A stretch of DNA of 64,000 bases from Arsenophonus apicola (GCF_020268605.1 NZ_CP084222.1:2108001-2172000), one strand, 5' to 3'; positions 20,220 through 30,337 are shown, numbered from the stretch's first letter. Made by a program: numbers and translations. The notes: generated from the letters alone by a model not told the origin.

Positions 20220-21026
20220 ATGTTGTTTATATTGAAAAAATATCTTGGTGCGCTTCTAATGCCATTACCTCTCATCATTTTAATAAGTTTTATCGGATTA
20301 TTACTACTTTGGTTTACTCACTGGCAAAAAAGCGGCAAATGTTTAGTCTCTGTTAGTTGGTTGGCGTTGTTATTACTTGGCACACAGCCTATCGCCGACA
20401 AATTGCTACTGTCAACGGAAGGTAACTTTAGCAAACGCTATGAACTATTACACCCTAAACAAACAATCCAGTATATTGTTGTACTCGGAGGCGGATTTAC
20501 TTATAACCCTGATTGGCCACCAAGCGCTAACCTTATTAATAATAGCCTTGCAAGAGTGACGGAGGGAATTCGTCTCTATCTTCAACATCCCGGTGCCAAA
20601 TTAATTTTTACTGGCGGTCGCGGCAAAAATATGATCAGTAATGCGGAAGTGGCTGCGAAAGTCGCACTATCGTTAGGTGTACCTGAAACAGCTATTATTA
20701 CCTTAACCAAACCCAGAGATACAGAAGAAGAAGCCCTTGAAGTGAAAAAAATCGTTGGCAGGCAACCTTTTCTATTAGTGACGTCAGCAAACCATATGAC
20801 ACGCGCAGAACGTTTCTTTGTTGCTAAAAATTTGCGTCCGATTACAGCACCAGCTAATCAACTTGCCATTACCTCACCATTACAACCTTGGGAAAGATTT
20901 TTTCCTTCTGCTTACTATTTTTCCCACTCGGAACGCGCTTGGTACGAATTTCTTGGTTCAATATGGCAAGCAATAAAAATTAACAATAATCAACCTCTAA
21001 TCCATAGTTTTAATGTAGAGGAATGA
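20220..21026 (+). CDS. elyC: Envelope biogenesis factor ElyC (YcbC, DUF218)
   Basis: Inner-membrane protein needed for normal envelope and peptidoglycan biogenesis at low temperature in E. coli; its biochemistry is not settled. The 268-residue product (259 in E. coli) has two N-terminal membrane segments (about residues 14-33 and 40-58). A DUF218 domain follows, starting YIVVLGGGFTYNP, with IFTGGRGKNMISNAEVAAKVALSLGVPETAI and LLVTSANHMTRAERFF. ATG 20220 follows AGGG. It is divergent from cmoM and convergent with kdsB, the same neighbourhood as in E. coli. Confidence 0.93.
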   Translation: MLFILKKYLGALLMPLPLIILISFIGLLLLWFTHWQKSGKCLVSVSWLALLLLGTQPIADKLLLSTEGNFSKRYELLHPKQTIQYIVVLGGGFTYNPDWPPSANLINNSLARVTEGIRLYLQHPGAKLIFTGGRGKNMISNAEVAAKVALSLGVPETAIITLTKPRDTEEEALEVKKIVGRQPFLLVTSANHMTRAERFFVAKNLRPITAPANQLAITSPLQPWERFFPSAYYFSHSERAWYEFLGSIWQAIKINNNQPLIHSFNVEE

Positions 21027-21057
21027 ACCGTTTCAAATAGCTAATAGCAGTATAATT

Positions 21058-21807
21058 TTACCCAGGAAAAAATGCTTTCCGAACAGCATCAAGATCCTGC
21101 TGATTATCTACTCCCGGCCCTGGTGTTTTAACTGCTAGGGCAACATGAATTTTTTCGCCGTACCATAGTACACGCAACTGCTCGAGCATTTCTATTGTCT
21201 CTAACGGACTAATCGGCCATTGAATATAACGACGAATAAAACCAGCCCGATAAGCATAAATACCGATATGACGTAAAAAGTGCTGCCCAATCGCCATTTT
21301 GCTAACTGCAAAGCGATCACGTTCCCAGGGAATAGCTGCTCTGGAAAAATATAAGGCATTACTCTGTTTATCCGTCACTACTTTTACTATAGCCGGATCA
21401 AATACGTCATCTGGATTATTGATGGCCGTCGCTAAGGTTGCCATACCGACATTATTTAGCATTAAATTACTAGCTAACTGATTAATTATTTCTGGTGGGA
21501 TTAAAGGTTCATCACCCTGAACATTGATAATGATTTCTTCATCAGAAAATTTATATTTTGCAATAACTTCTGCTAATCTTTCTGTGCCTGATTGATGATT
21601 AGCATTAGTCATACAGACTTCACCATTGGCCGCTTTCACCACATCAAATACAGCCTGATGATCAGTCGCCACAATAACACGCTTTGCATCTGACATTCGC
21701 GCTCTTTCCATTACTCTAATAATCATAGGTTTTCCATGAATATCAGCTAACGGCTTGCCTGGTAAGCGATTAGAAGCAAAACGCGCTGGAATAATGACTG
21801 TGAACAT
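21058..21807 (-). CDS. kdsB: 3-deoxy-manno-octulosonate cytidylyltransferase (CMP-KDO synthetase)
   Basis: Activates KDO with CTP to CMP-KDO for the lipopolysaccharide inner core. I chose ATG 21807 because it gives MFTVIIPARFASNRLPGKPLADIHGKPMI, collinear with E. coli KdsB ([20 protein letters not shown]), and 249 residues (248 in E. coli). An ATG five codons upstream would overlap ycaR. The nucleotidyltransferase motif is at residues 5-18, and the Mg-binding Asp lies in INVQGDEPLIP. The gene starts one base after the ycaR stop codon, so the two are co-translated. The product supplies KDO for the lipid A that LpxK and MsbA, encoded nearby, make and flip. Confidence 0.97.
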   Translation of the reverse strand: MFTVIIPARFASNRLPGKPLADIHGKPMIIRVMERARMSDAKRVIVATDHQAVFDVVKAANGEVCMTNANHQSGTERLAEVIAKYKFSDEEIIINVQGDEPLIPPEIINQLASNLMLNNVGMATLATAINNPDDVFDPAIVKVVTDKQSNALYFSRAAIPWERDRFAVSKMAIGQHFLRHIGIYAYRAGFIRRYIQWPISPLETIEMLEQLRVLWYGEKIHVALAVKTPGPGVDNQQDLDAVRKAFFPG

Positions 21808-21808
21808 G

Positions 21809-21988
21809 TTACTTCTCTTCATCTAAAGGCAACTCACGAGCTTCTTCCCTTAATAATACAGGTATGTTATTGCGCACAGGATAAGCAAGATGATCAAATT
21901 TACAGATAAGCTCTAGATTTTGTTTATCATAGATTAGTTTGCCATGGCAAATAGGACAAGCAATAATATCAAGTAGGCGGTGATCCAT
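21809..21988 (-). CDS. ycaR: Small Trm112-like zinc-ribbon protein YcaR
   Basis: Read directly from the minus strand: ATG at 21988 to TAA at 21809, 59 codons. It starts MDHRLLDIIACPICHGKLIY and ends PVLLREEARELPLDEEK. It has the CPxC motif (Cys11, Cys14) and a further Cys in ELICKFDHLAYPV, as in E. coli YcaR (60 aa; UPF0434/Trm112 family). Its function is unknown; Trm112 proteins often stabilise methyltransferases. A GAGGA sequence precedes the ATG, and kdsB starts one base after the stop, the same order as in E. coli. Confidence 0.93.
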   Translation of the reverse strand: MDHRLLDIIACPICHGKLIYDKQNLELICKFDHLAYPVRNNIPVLLREEARELPLDEEK

Positions 21989-22115
21989 ACATTCCTCATC
22001 AAAAACATAATTTTAGATGAAACCAGAATAGCACAAGCATGTATCACCGTTAACTTTAATCTCTGCTCTAATAAATATTTGTCAATTTTTTGACAAATTG
22101 GCAGCGAATAGTGGT

Positions 22116-22337
22116 TTAAACTTCATAAACGATAACATCAGCGGCAGAAATACCATAAGCGTTACGCGTAACTGAATATTCAACACACTGGCCTTCTTTA
22201 AGCCACTTATTTTTGGTGTTCGCAATAGCTCGACGATTAACATAGATATCTTGACCGCCATTGACAGGGGAGATAAATCCATAGCCCTCTTTTACATCAA
22301 ACCATTTTACGCGACCCATTTGTAATTGAAATGTCAT
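22116..22337 (-). CDS. Divergent cold-shock-domain protein
   Basis: A 73-residue single-domain OB-fold protein of the CspA family, presumed to bind single-stranded RNA or DNA. ATG 22337 has a near-perfect AAGGAGT ribosome-binding sequence 7-8 bases upstream. The first strand (GRVKWFDVKEGYGFISP) keeps the aromatic residues of RNP1 (residues 18-24), but RNP2, normally VFVHFSAI, is IYVNRRAI: the His and the second Phe are replaced by Asn and Arg. Such changes should alter nucleic-acid stacking. In E. coli this position between ycaR and lpxK holds ycaQ. I cannot assign it to a named Csp. A 370-base spacer upstream could hold a long leader of the kind cold-shock mRNAs have. Confidence 0.85.
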   Translation of the reverse strand: MTFQLQMGRVKWFDVKEGYGFISPVNGGQDIYVNRRAIANTKNKWLKEGQCVEYSVTRNAYGISAADVIVYEV

Positions 22338-22706
22338 GATAAAAACTCCTTTTGTTCACTAGGTGACAAAATTTCATTTTGCCTAGTGCTCCCTACTCTT
22401 TTATTAAGCCTTCGATAAAAACCTCATTTTTCTTTTACCAAATACCCTTAATGTCAGAGTAGTATTATTATACTAAAAAAACACTAACTCATTAGTGTCT
22501 ATTGCTATCTAGCATTTATTTAAATGTTAAACAACATTACAATAAGCCAAATTATTCATTACTAAAATTTATCAATCAAACTTGATACTAAATAAAATTA
22601 AAGGATTTTGTATTAATGAAATAATAGCTGGCGTGGTATTATTGAAATGATGTCACTACATTCCTAACTAGATTTGACTTATAAATAACATGATAATGTT
22701 ATCATT
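22338..22706. other. Spacer upstream of the cold-shock gene and downstream of lpxK
   Basis: No gene is seen in these 369 A+T-rich bases. They lie 5' of the cold-shock-domain gene and 3' of lpxK (both minus strand), and so should hold the lpxK 3' end and the cold-shock promoter and leader. I could not recognise a cold-box sequence. Confidence 0.45.
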
Positions 22707-23699
22707 TCAAGCATTTTTGCTAAGCTCCGCCAATTCACTGATGGTTGAAAGAATTTTTCCTGCACCAGGTTGTGAAAGATTAGCATTGACCGGCAGATAC
22801 CACCAATTTGATTGAGCAAAATGAAAACATTTCACTGCGTCCTTTTCAGTCATTAATAATGTTTGATGATCAGTCACTAAGGATATTAGGGTAGAAAATT
22901 CATAACACTGGTGATCAGAAAAAGCATGTGTGGCAATTAATGGTACCCCTTTTTGCTCAAGGCTTGAAAAAAAACGTGCTGGGTGCCCAATTCCTGCAAT
23001 TGCAACAACTTGTCCTAATTCACAGACCGATCTTTTTTCGCCAGTCAACATATTGATAGCAATATCGCCTGTTAACTGCATAGCAATCTCTCCATGCTTA
23101 GCTATACCACCATTAAGAATAACAGCATTAACACTATTCAAGCGATATTGACACTCACGTAATGGACCTGCCGGCAGCAAGCAACCATTACCAAAACGAC
23201 GGATACCGTCAATAACTACGATCTCAAAATCCCTTTGCAGTGCATAATGCTGAAGACCATCATCAGTAATAATAACATCCAGCTCTTGTTGCTTCAGTAG
23301 CATTTTAACTGCTGCTACTCGTTTAGGGGCAACCGCCACTGGCACACCGGTTCGCCGATAAATTAAAGCTGGCTCGTCGCCACTTTCCTTTATTGATATA
23401 TTTTTATTAACCAATAACGGATAAGAAGTTGCTTTACCCCCATAGCCACGAGATACAACTCCAACGCGATAGCCTCGTGATAAAAGCTGTTCAACTAACC
23501 AAATGACAACCGGCGTTTTACCATTACCGCCAACCGTCAAATTACCCACAACAATAATAGGTATCGGTGCTTTCCAACTAGGGAAAATTGCCAAATAATA
23601 GCAAAGCCGTCTTAAACCAATAATCATGCCATATAAAAATGACAGCGGCAGTAGTAAAAAAGACAACCACGAACAACCTGACCAGATTTTTTCAATCAT
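22707..23699 (-). CDS. lpxK: Tetraacyldisaccharide 4'-kinase LpxK
   Basis: Inner-membrane kinase that adds the 4'-phosphate to the lipid A disaccharide precursor, giving lipid IVA. It has 330 residues (328 in E. coli). An N-terminal membrane helix (about residues 10-32) is followed by the P-loop GNLTVGGNGKTP (52-63) and the conserved DDGLQHYALQRDFEIVVID segment. The ATG overlaps the last base of the msbA stop codon, so it is translationally coupled to msbA, the flippase for the finished lipid A. The two form the conserved msbA-lpxK operon. Confidence 0.97.
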   Translation of the reverse strand: MIEKIWSGCSWLSFLLLPLSFLYGMIIGLRRLCYYLAIFPSWKAPIPIIVVGNLTVGGNGKTPVVIWLVEQLLSRGYRVGVVSRGYGGKATSYPLLVNKNISIKESGDEPALIYRRTGVPVAVAPKRVAAVKMLLKQQELDVIITDDGLQHYALQRDFEIVVIDGIRRFGNGCLLPAGPLRECQYRLNSVNAVILNGGIAKHGEIAMQLTGDIAINMLTGEKRSVCELGQVVAIAGIGHPARFFSSLEQKGVPLIATHAFSDHQCYEFSTLISLVTDHQTLLMTEKDAVKCFHFAQSNWWYLPVNANLSQPGAGKILSTISELAELSKNA

Positions 23700-25447
23700 T
23701 ATTTAAATTGCATATTATAAAGTTGAGCATATGCACCATCACACTTAAGTAAAGTTTGATGGTTGCCTCGTTCAATAATTTTACCTTCCTGAATGACCAA
23801 AATTTCATCTGCATTTTCTATCGTTGAAAGACGATGGGCAATAATAATAGAAGTCCGATTTTTCTGTAATTCATCCAATGCTGCTTGAATGGCTCTTTCT
23901 GACTCAGTATCAAGTGCAGATGTAGCTTCATCAAGAATTAATATAGATGAGTTATGTAATAAAGCACGCGCAATGGCAATTCGCTGTCGCTGCCCGCCAG
24001 AAAGCATTACACCATTTTCGCCAATAACCGTATCTAGTCCATTATCCAGTTTTTCAATAAAGTCCATTGCATAAGCAGCTTTAGCAGCTTTTTCGATCGC
24101 TTTTCGACTAAAACGACCATCGGTTGCATAAGCAATATTATTTGCAATAGTATCGTTAAAAAGATAGACATGCTGCGAAACGAGTGCGACTTGGTTACGT
24201 AGAGAGGTTAAAGTGTATTCACGCAAATCACGATCATCAAGCAGTATTTGACCTTCATTAACCTCATAAAAGCGGGTAATTAGATTCGCTATTGTCGATT
24301 TTCCTGAACCGGATCGTCCGACTAAAGCAACAGATTTTCCAGCCGGAATTTTAAAACAGATATCCTGTAATGCCGGATGATCTTTTGTTGGATACTTAAA
24401 GGTAACATGTTTAAATTCTATTTTACCTTTAGCTTTTTTCAAGGTTAATTTACCCTCGTCTTTTTCCTGCTCCATATCTAAAATGCTAAACAATGTCTGG
24501 CAAGCAGCCATACCTCGTTGAAATTGTGCATTAACATTTGTTAATGACTTTAATGGGCGCATTAATGCAAACATGGATGAAAAAACAACACCGATAGTTC
24601 CTGCGGTCAATGTTTGCATTACTTCAGGAAAACTCGCAATATAAAGCGTGAATGCTAAAGCAAGAGAGGCAATCAGTTGGATGATAGGATCAGAGATCGA
24701 AGATGCGGTTACCATTTTCATCGTTTGCCGACGCATATGGTTACTTACTTTGCTAAAACGCTCTGTTTCAACTTTTTGTCCACCAAAAATCAATACTTCC
24801 TTATGGCCTTTTAACATCTGTTCCGCGCTAGCCGTTACTTGCCCCATGCCAGTTTGCATACTTTTACTAATATTCCTAAAGTGTTTGGAAACCGAACGAA
24901 TGGTTAACGTGACAATAGGAGCAATTACAATTAATATTAGTGAAAGCTGCCAACTATAATAAAACATCAGCCCAAATAGACCGATAATATAGGCAGTTTC
25001 TCGAACAATAGTGATTAAAGCGCTAGAAGAGGATGAGGCGACTTGCTCAGAATCATAAGTGATACGAGAAAGTAAGGTTCCTGTTGACTGTTGATCAAAA
25101 AAAGCGACCGGCATCCCCATCATATGGCCAAACAAACGCCTACGCATATTCATGACAACTTTACCAGAAACCCACGCAATACAATAATTGGAGATAAAAC
25201 TCGATATCCCTCTTATCAGCATTAGCCCCAATATAGCAATGGGTAACCATTTTAGTGTGGTGTTATCCGCTTTGCCGAAACCTTCATCAAGCAACGGTTT
25301 TAATAAGGAGATCATGAATGCATCACCTGCAGCATTAATGATTAACGCAACAGCAGCTACACTTAATCCCAGTTTAAATGGCAAAATCATTGGCCATAGT
25401 CGACGAAATGTTTGCCATGTGGAAAGATCTTTATCATTCATTATCAT
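23699..25447 (-). CDS. msbA: Lipid A export ATP-binding/permease protein MsbA
   Basis: ABC half-transporter whose homodimer flips core-lipid A across the inner membrane. The 582-residue length equals E. coli MsbA. Six transmembrane helices occupy about residues 20-310, followed by a nucleotide-binding domain with Walker A GRSGSGKST, Q-loop VSQHVYLF, signature LSGGQRQRIAIARALL, Walker B ILILDEATSALD and H-loop IIAHRLSTI. ATG 25447 gives MIMNDKDLSTWQTFRRLWP; the ATG two codons later would match the E. coli start equally well. It is the first gene of the msbA-lpxK operon. Confidence 0.98.
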   Translation of the reverse strand: MIMNDKDLSTWQTFRRLWPMILPFKLGLSVAAVALIINAAGDAFMISLLKPLLDEGFGKADNTTLKWLPIAILGLMLIRGISSFISNYCIAWVSGKVVMNMRRRLFGHMMGMPVAFFDQQSTGTLLSRITYDSEQVASSSSSALITIVRETAYIIGLFGLMFYYSWQLSLILIVIAPIVTLTIRSVSKHFRNISKSMQTGMGQVTASAEQMLKGHKEVLIFGGQKVETERFSKVSNHMRRQTMKMVTASSISDPIIQLIASLALAFTLYIASFPEVMQTLTAGTIGVVFSSMFALMRPLKSLTNVNAQFQRGMAACQTLFSILDMEQEKDEGKLTLKKAKGKIEFKHVTFKYPTKDHPALQDICFKIPAGKSVALVGRSGSGKSTIANLITRFYEVNEGQILLDDRDLREYTLTSLRNQVALVSQHVYLFNDTIANNIAYATDGRFSRKAIEKAAKAAYAMDFIEKLDNGLDTVIGENGVMLSGGQRQRIAIARALLHNSSILILDEATSALDTESERAIQAALDELQKNRTSIIIAHRLSTIENADEILVIQEGKIIERGNHQTLLKCDGAYAQLYNMQFK

Positions 25448-25499
25448 TGTCTTATTAAATACCTATAAAAATAAGCCTTTTATTCTACTCGGGAAATGT

Positions 25500-27797
25500 C
25501 TAAATACCAAATTGCTGATGATACCAACGAGGATAAAGCTCCTGCCTATAACGCATTATTTCAATTTGATCAGAATAAAACTGCGCTATAATTTGCCCTG
25601 ATTCCGCCGTATTTAACCAATTTACACCCAGATTCACATATCGTTGTCGTACTTTATCAAAAGGTAAACTCCAACGGCTATAACGAGCAACAGAAGTCAG
25701 TGCATATTGCGGTTTAATTGCTTGAATAAACGCCATCGTTGACGAAGTATTGCTACCATGATGAGGAACTTGTAATAAATTAGCCGGCAAATTTGCTATT
25801 GCTAAACGCACCAGTTCCTTTTCCGCTGCTTTTTCAATATCGCCAGACAAAATAACTGCATGATGGCCATCACTAACTTTTACTACACACGATTCATTAT
25901 TGTGTGATTTTTTTTGATCGACTATTGGCCATAATACTTCAAAATGTAATCTCTGCCATTGCCAATGAATACCTCGATGGCAAGGAAAATGGTTTTCTTT
26001 ATCAAAATGACTTCTGACTACTAATCCAGGATAGGTTAATAATAAACTGGCTACCCCACCTGTGTGATCGATATGATTATGACTAAGTATAACGCCTTCT
26101 GGTATTAAACGATGATATCGTAAATAAGGCAAAATAGTACTATTAGCAATACTGTTCTTGTTCCATACAGTACCCGTGTCATAAATTAACACTTTTCCCT
26201 GTTGCTCAATAATAATCGCTAATCAATGCCCTACATCTAACATAATCAATCGCCAAAGCACTAAATCGCTCTGTTTCAGGCTGGTCATTGACCAATAGAT
26301 TAATAATGTTATCAGCAACTTATACTGGACAAACCAACCAAATTGCCAACATACGATAATAAGCCAACTAACCCCGGTTATGATAATTGGCAGATGGCCC
26401 GTATCAAGCCAATAACGCTCAATATGAGGTAGGAGCCATAGTACTAAACTAATGCTTTTATCGATTATATCGAATAATAAATTTTGTACTGAGTGCCAAA
26501 AAATACAAATATATGAAAGCATAATTAGCGGTACGGTTATAAATGAAATAATTGGTACTGCCCATAAATTAGCCCAAAAACTAGCAATATTAATACCTTG
26601 AAATAAAATCAATTGAATAGGAATTAACAAGATAAGCATGCCAAGTTGTAAATGAACCAATTTAGCTAACCAATCAAGCCAACTGTGTTGAAACTGGACA
26701 CTCAATTTAACAAATGAAAACCAAAATATTAATGCCGCAACCGCAAAACTCGAGAGCCAAAAACTATCAGCCAGTATTGCTAAAGGTTCAACGACTAAAA
26801 TTAAAGTGATACTCCATAATGCCCACTGCCAGGGAAAACAGACAAAATTTTGTTGACGAATATAAAGCCATAACGACAAGGCAAATACAGCCCGCATTGC
26901 AGGTATCGCCCAACCAGATAACCAGGCATAGCCTAAAGCAAAGCACCATCCCACTAACATTGGGATACGAGGCTCGATAAAATAAGTAGGTAATAAAAAC
27001 TGTACTAAACGAGATAGCCAAAAACCAAAAAAGTAAGCCATGCCAATATGTAAACCAGAGATAGCCATTAAATGCGCGATACCTGTTTGTTGTAATTGCT
27101 GCCTAAGTACCGAGTCTAATAATCCACGCTCACCAAACATTAAGGCATAAATGACAGCTTGATTATGATATTTACTGATCACACTAGCCGACATTGCAAT
27201 TATCTGTTGTCTTAAAGAACAATGTTTACTCAATATAGTAAAGTTTTGAACTTTAAACGTACCTAGTAAACGTTGATTTATTGCATATCGTTGGAAATCA
27301 AATCCACCTTCATTTAATAAACTATGAACAGGTTTTAATTGCCCAGAAAAAATGAGTTTTTGCCCGGCACAAAAAAAATTATTTTTTGACAGAGCATTAG
27401 GCTTAAACTGAATATAAGCATACAATATAGGAAATGATTGTTTATTATTATTGATTAGCAACCTTACTTTTATGCGGTTATGATTGTCTCTATTCACTAA
27501 ACTATCTTCAATAACGGCCACATAGCGTTGTTGTTGGCTAAATAATTTCATTTTTTCTAATAAATAATTTCCCTGCCAGCATCCCCACAAAAAGCTTATA
27601 CCTAAAATAGCAACAAATTTAGTCAAATAGAATGGAATAAACCAAAATAAACAGAATATAACAGACAAGCACAATTGGAGTGATTTATTGGGTAATTGTG
27701 CTAAAAAAAGTAAAGGTAATAATCCCAATATAACCGCTACTGATGCTGAATTAATATTTATTTGAACCCGATTTATATTAGCTAACATTTTTTTCAT
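25500..27797 (-). pseudogene. comEC: comEC/ycaI-type DNA-uptake channel gene, interrupted by an in-frame TGA
   Basis: ComEC/Rec2 forms the inner-membrane channel for transforming DNA. I chose ATG 27797 because AGGAAAG lies six bases upstream; the open frame extends 25 codons further. The frame to 25500 would give 765 residues (754 in E. coli YcaI), but codon 525 is TGA (26223-26225). It falls in the hallmark LDVGQGLA motif, here LDVGH-stop-LA, and both sides are in the same frame. The membrane part with the Competence domain (MAISGLHIG) is intact. The cut-off part is the metallo-beta-lactamase-like domain with SHNHIDHTGG and PHHGSNTSS. Position upstream of msbA matches E. coli. A nonsense pseudogene, unless the base is miscalled. 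Confidence 0.88.
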
Positions 27798-28088
27798 GTA
27801 GCGCTTTCCTGACCAAATCGATATCAGGAAATTAGTCATATTATTAATATAATTCAAAAAGATAAATGACATTGCCCATAAAAAGCCGAAAAAATATTTA
27901 TTTCTTTTTTACTATTTTCATTTTTTTGCGAGATGATTCCCAACTAGTTTTAGTTAAGAAATTTTATTTTTTGATTATAAAATTTTATTATTATTTTTTA
28001 ATAATGAAAAATTAAGCGTCTTGTAACAACCAAGAGAGGTTTTAATTATGCAAAAAATGGGTATTGGGAAGATTTTCTATCAATAATA

Positions 28089-28118
28089 AAAATGGTGTCT
28101 TAATTAAGACACCATTTT
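28089..28118 (-). terminator. Terminator of ihfB (perfect palindrome)
   Basis: A 13-bp perfect stem (AAAATGGTGTCTT / AAGACACCATTTT) with an AATT loop lies 32 bases past the ihfB stop and runs into TTTTATTATT on the minus strand. The symmetry means it could also work on the plus strand. Confidence 0.9.
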
Positions 28119-28149
28119 AATAGAATAAATAAATTAAATCTGTTAATTT

Positions 28150-28434
28150 TTATGCATAAATATTAACGCGATCACGTAATTCTTTACCAGGCTTGAAGTG
28201 AGGAACATGTTTTCCTTTCAAATCAACTTTGTCACCCGTTTTCGGATTACGACCGATGCGCGGTGCACGGTAATGAAGAGAAAAACTGCCGAATCCGCGG
28301 ATCTCAATACGCTCTCCCTTAGCAAGTGTTATTGCCATATGATCAAGCATTTCTTTCACAGCTTCTTCAATAAGTTTTGCTGGTATATGAGCTAATTGGT
28401 TAATAAGTCTTTCAATTAATTCAGACCTGGTCAT
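28150..28434 (-). CDS. ihfB: Integration host factor subunit beta
   Basis: With IhfA it forms the sequence-specific DNA-bending protein IHF, which acts in recombination, replication and transcription. ATG 28434, preceded by GGGGGAGG, gives exactly 94 residues, the E. coli length, starting MTRSELIERLINQLAHIPAK; the open frame extends 12 codons further upstream, with no support. The beta-arm signature GFGSFSLHYRAPRIGRNPKTGDKV, whose Pro intercalates into DNA, is complete. It lies 61 bases after rpsA in the same direction, as in E. coli, and ends at a strong terminator. Confidence 0.98.
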   Translation of the reverse strand: MTRSELIERLINQLAHIPAKLIEEAVKEMLDHMAITLAKGERIEIRGFGSFSLHYRAPRIGRNPKTGDKVDLKGKHVPHFKPGKELRDRVNIYA

Positions 28435-28495
28435 AGTACCTCCCCCTAAACTACCGTTACGAGGCAACAAAATGTTGCCATATGATTAACTTAAT

Positions 28496-30169
28496 TTATT
28501 CGCCTTTCGCTGCTTTGAACGCTTCAGCCATAGCATTATTTGCAAAATTGCTATCTTCCTGTTTGTTTACAGAAGCAATAGCATCTTTTTCATCTGCTTC
28601 ATCTTTTGCACGAACAGACAAGGTAATGATACGGTTTTTACGATCAACGCCAGTATATTTGGCTTCAACAGTATCACCAACGTTCAATACTTGAGTAGTA
28701 TCTTCCACGCGATCACGTGAAGCTTCCGATGCACGTAAGTGGCCTTCAACACCAGCAGCCAACTCAATTGTTGCTCCTTTGGCATCAACAGCGACTACTT
28801 TACCAATAACGATAACACCTTTTTTATGAGCAGACAGATAGTTATTAAATGGATCTTCCGCTAACTGTTTAATACCCAAAGAAATACGTTCACGTTCAGC
28901 GTCAACTTGTAATACAACAGCAGCAATTTCATCGCCTTTTTTGTATTCACGAACCGCTTCTTCACCTGCAACATTCCAGGAAATATCAGACAGATGAACT
29001 AAGCCATCAATACCACCTTCTAAACCGATGAAGATACCAAAATCAGTAATAGATTTTATTTTACCTTCTACACGATCATTCTTATTGTGCGTTTCTGCAA
29101 ATTGCTGCCATGGATTTGGTTTACACTGTTTCAAACCTAAGGAGATACGACGACGCTCTTCATCAATATCCAGTACCATAACTTCAACAACATCACCCAC
29201 ATTAACAACTTTAGATGGATGGATATTTTTATTAGTCCAATCCATTTCGGAAACGTGTACTAAACCTTCAACACCTTCCTCAATTTCAACAAAGCAACCA
29301 TAATCAGTAAGATTAGTGACTTTTCCTGTCAGTTTGGTGCCTTCTGGATAACGCTTAGCAATAGCTACCCATGGATCTTCACCAAGCTGCTTCAGGCCTA
29401 AAGAGACACGTGTACGATCACGATCAAACTTCAATACTTTAACATTGATTTCATCACCAACATTTACAATTTCACTTGGGTGTTTAACACGTTTCCAAGC
29501 CATGTCAGTAATGTGTAGTAAGCCATCAACACCGCCCAGATCAACGAATGCACCATAGTCAGTTAAGTTCTTAACAATACCCTTAACTTCCATGCCTTCC
29601 TGCAAGTTTTCCAGTAAGTGATCACGTTCTGCACTGCTTTCAGATTCAATAACGGCACGACGCGAAACAACAACATTATTGCGTTTCTGATCCAGTTTGA
29701 TAACTTTGAACTCAAGCTCTTTACCTTCCAAGTGAGTTGTGTCACGAACTGGGCGAACATCAACCAGTGAACCGGGTAAAAATGCACGAATACCTTTCAA
29801 TTCTACTGTGAAACCACCTTTCACTTTGCCATTGATAATACCCATAACTGTTTCGGCATCTTCATAGGCTTTTTCTAGCATCAACCAAGCTTCATGGCGT
29901 TTCGCTTTTTCGCGCGACAGGATAGTTTCACCGAAACCATCTTCTACTGCGTCTAAAGCAACATCAATTTCGTCACCAACCTGAATTTCTAGCTCACCTT
30001 GCACATTTTTAAATTGTTCTACTGGGATCGCTGATTCTGATTTCAGACCGGCATCAACTAACACGACATCTTTGTCGATAGCAACAACAACACCACGAAC
30101 AATAGCCCCTGGACGGGTTTCGATACTCTGTAAAGATTCTTCAAAGAGTTGAGCAAAAGATTCTGTCAT
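28496..30169 (-). CDS. rpsA: 30S ribosomal protein S1
   Basis: Binds mRNA single strands and helps initiation on weak or structured ribosome-binding sites. ATG 30169 gives 557 residues, the exact E. coli length, beginning MTESFAQLFEESLQSIETRPG; the frame extends 12 codons upstream without homology. Six S1 OB-fold repeats are visible, with repeats 3-6 carrying the classic forms (GIVKNLTDYGAFVDLGG, GKVTNLTDYGCFVEIEEG, GKIKSITDFGIFIGLEGG, GKVVAVDAKGATIELAAG). It lies between cmk and ihfB as in E. coli. rpsA is usually autoregulated through its structured leader, here 30170-30337. Confidence 0.98.
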   Translation of the reverse strand: MTESFAQLFEESLQSIETRPGAIVRGVVVAIDKDVVLVDAGLKSESAIPVEQFKNVQGELEIQVGDEIDVALDAVEDGFGETILSREKAKRHEAWLMLEKAYEDAETVMGIINGKVKGGFTVELKGIRAFLPGSLVDVRPVRDTTHLEGKELEFKVIKLDQKRNNVVVSRRAVIESESSAERDHLLENLQEGMEVKGIVKNLTDYGAFVDLGGVDGLLHITDMAWKRVKHPSEIVNVGDEINVKVLKFDRDRTRVSLGLKQLGEDPWVAIAKRYPEGTKLTGKVTNLTDYGCFVEIEEGVEGLVHVSEMDWTNKNIHPSKVVNVGDVVEVMVLDIDEERRRISLGLKQCKPNPWQQFAETHNKNDRVEGKIKSITDFGIFIGLEGGIDGLVHLSDISWNVAGEEAVREYKKGDEIAAVVLQVDAERERISLGIKQLAEDPFNNYLSAHKKGVIVIGKVVAVDAKGATIELAAGVEGHLRASEASRDRVEDTTQVLNVGDTVEAKYTGVDRKNRIITLSVRAKDEADEKDAIASVNKQEDSNFANNAMAEAFKAAKGE

Positions 30170-30337
30170 AGTAAGATCTTCAAAAATTTTAATTTTAACT
30201 TCCATTCAACATCCTGCCAAATGGGATTATTTTACATACCTCGCAACACTCCTTGTTACAAAGCTTTACTTAACTGAACAAAAATTCAGCTACACCAAAT
30301 AGGTGTATTCACTTATTATATGTCAAGATTAAGCATA

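Noticed and set aside
22082..22282. 66-residue minus-strand open frame overlapping the cold-shock gene
   Set aside because: It is another frame of the cold-shock-domain gene, has no recognisable protein sequence and lacks a ribosome-binding site.
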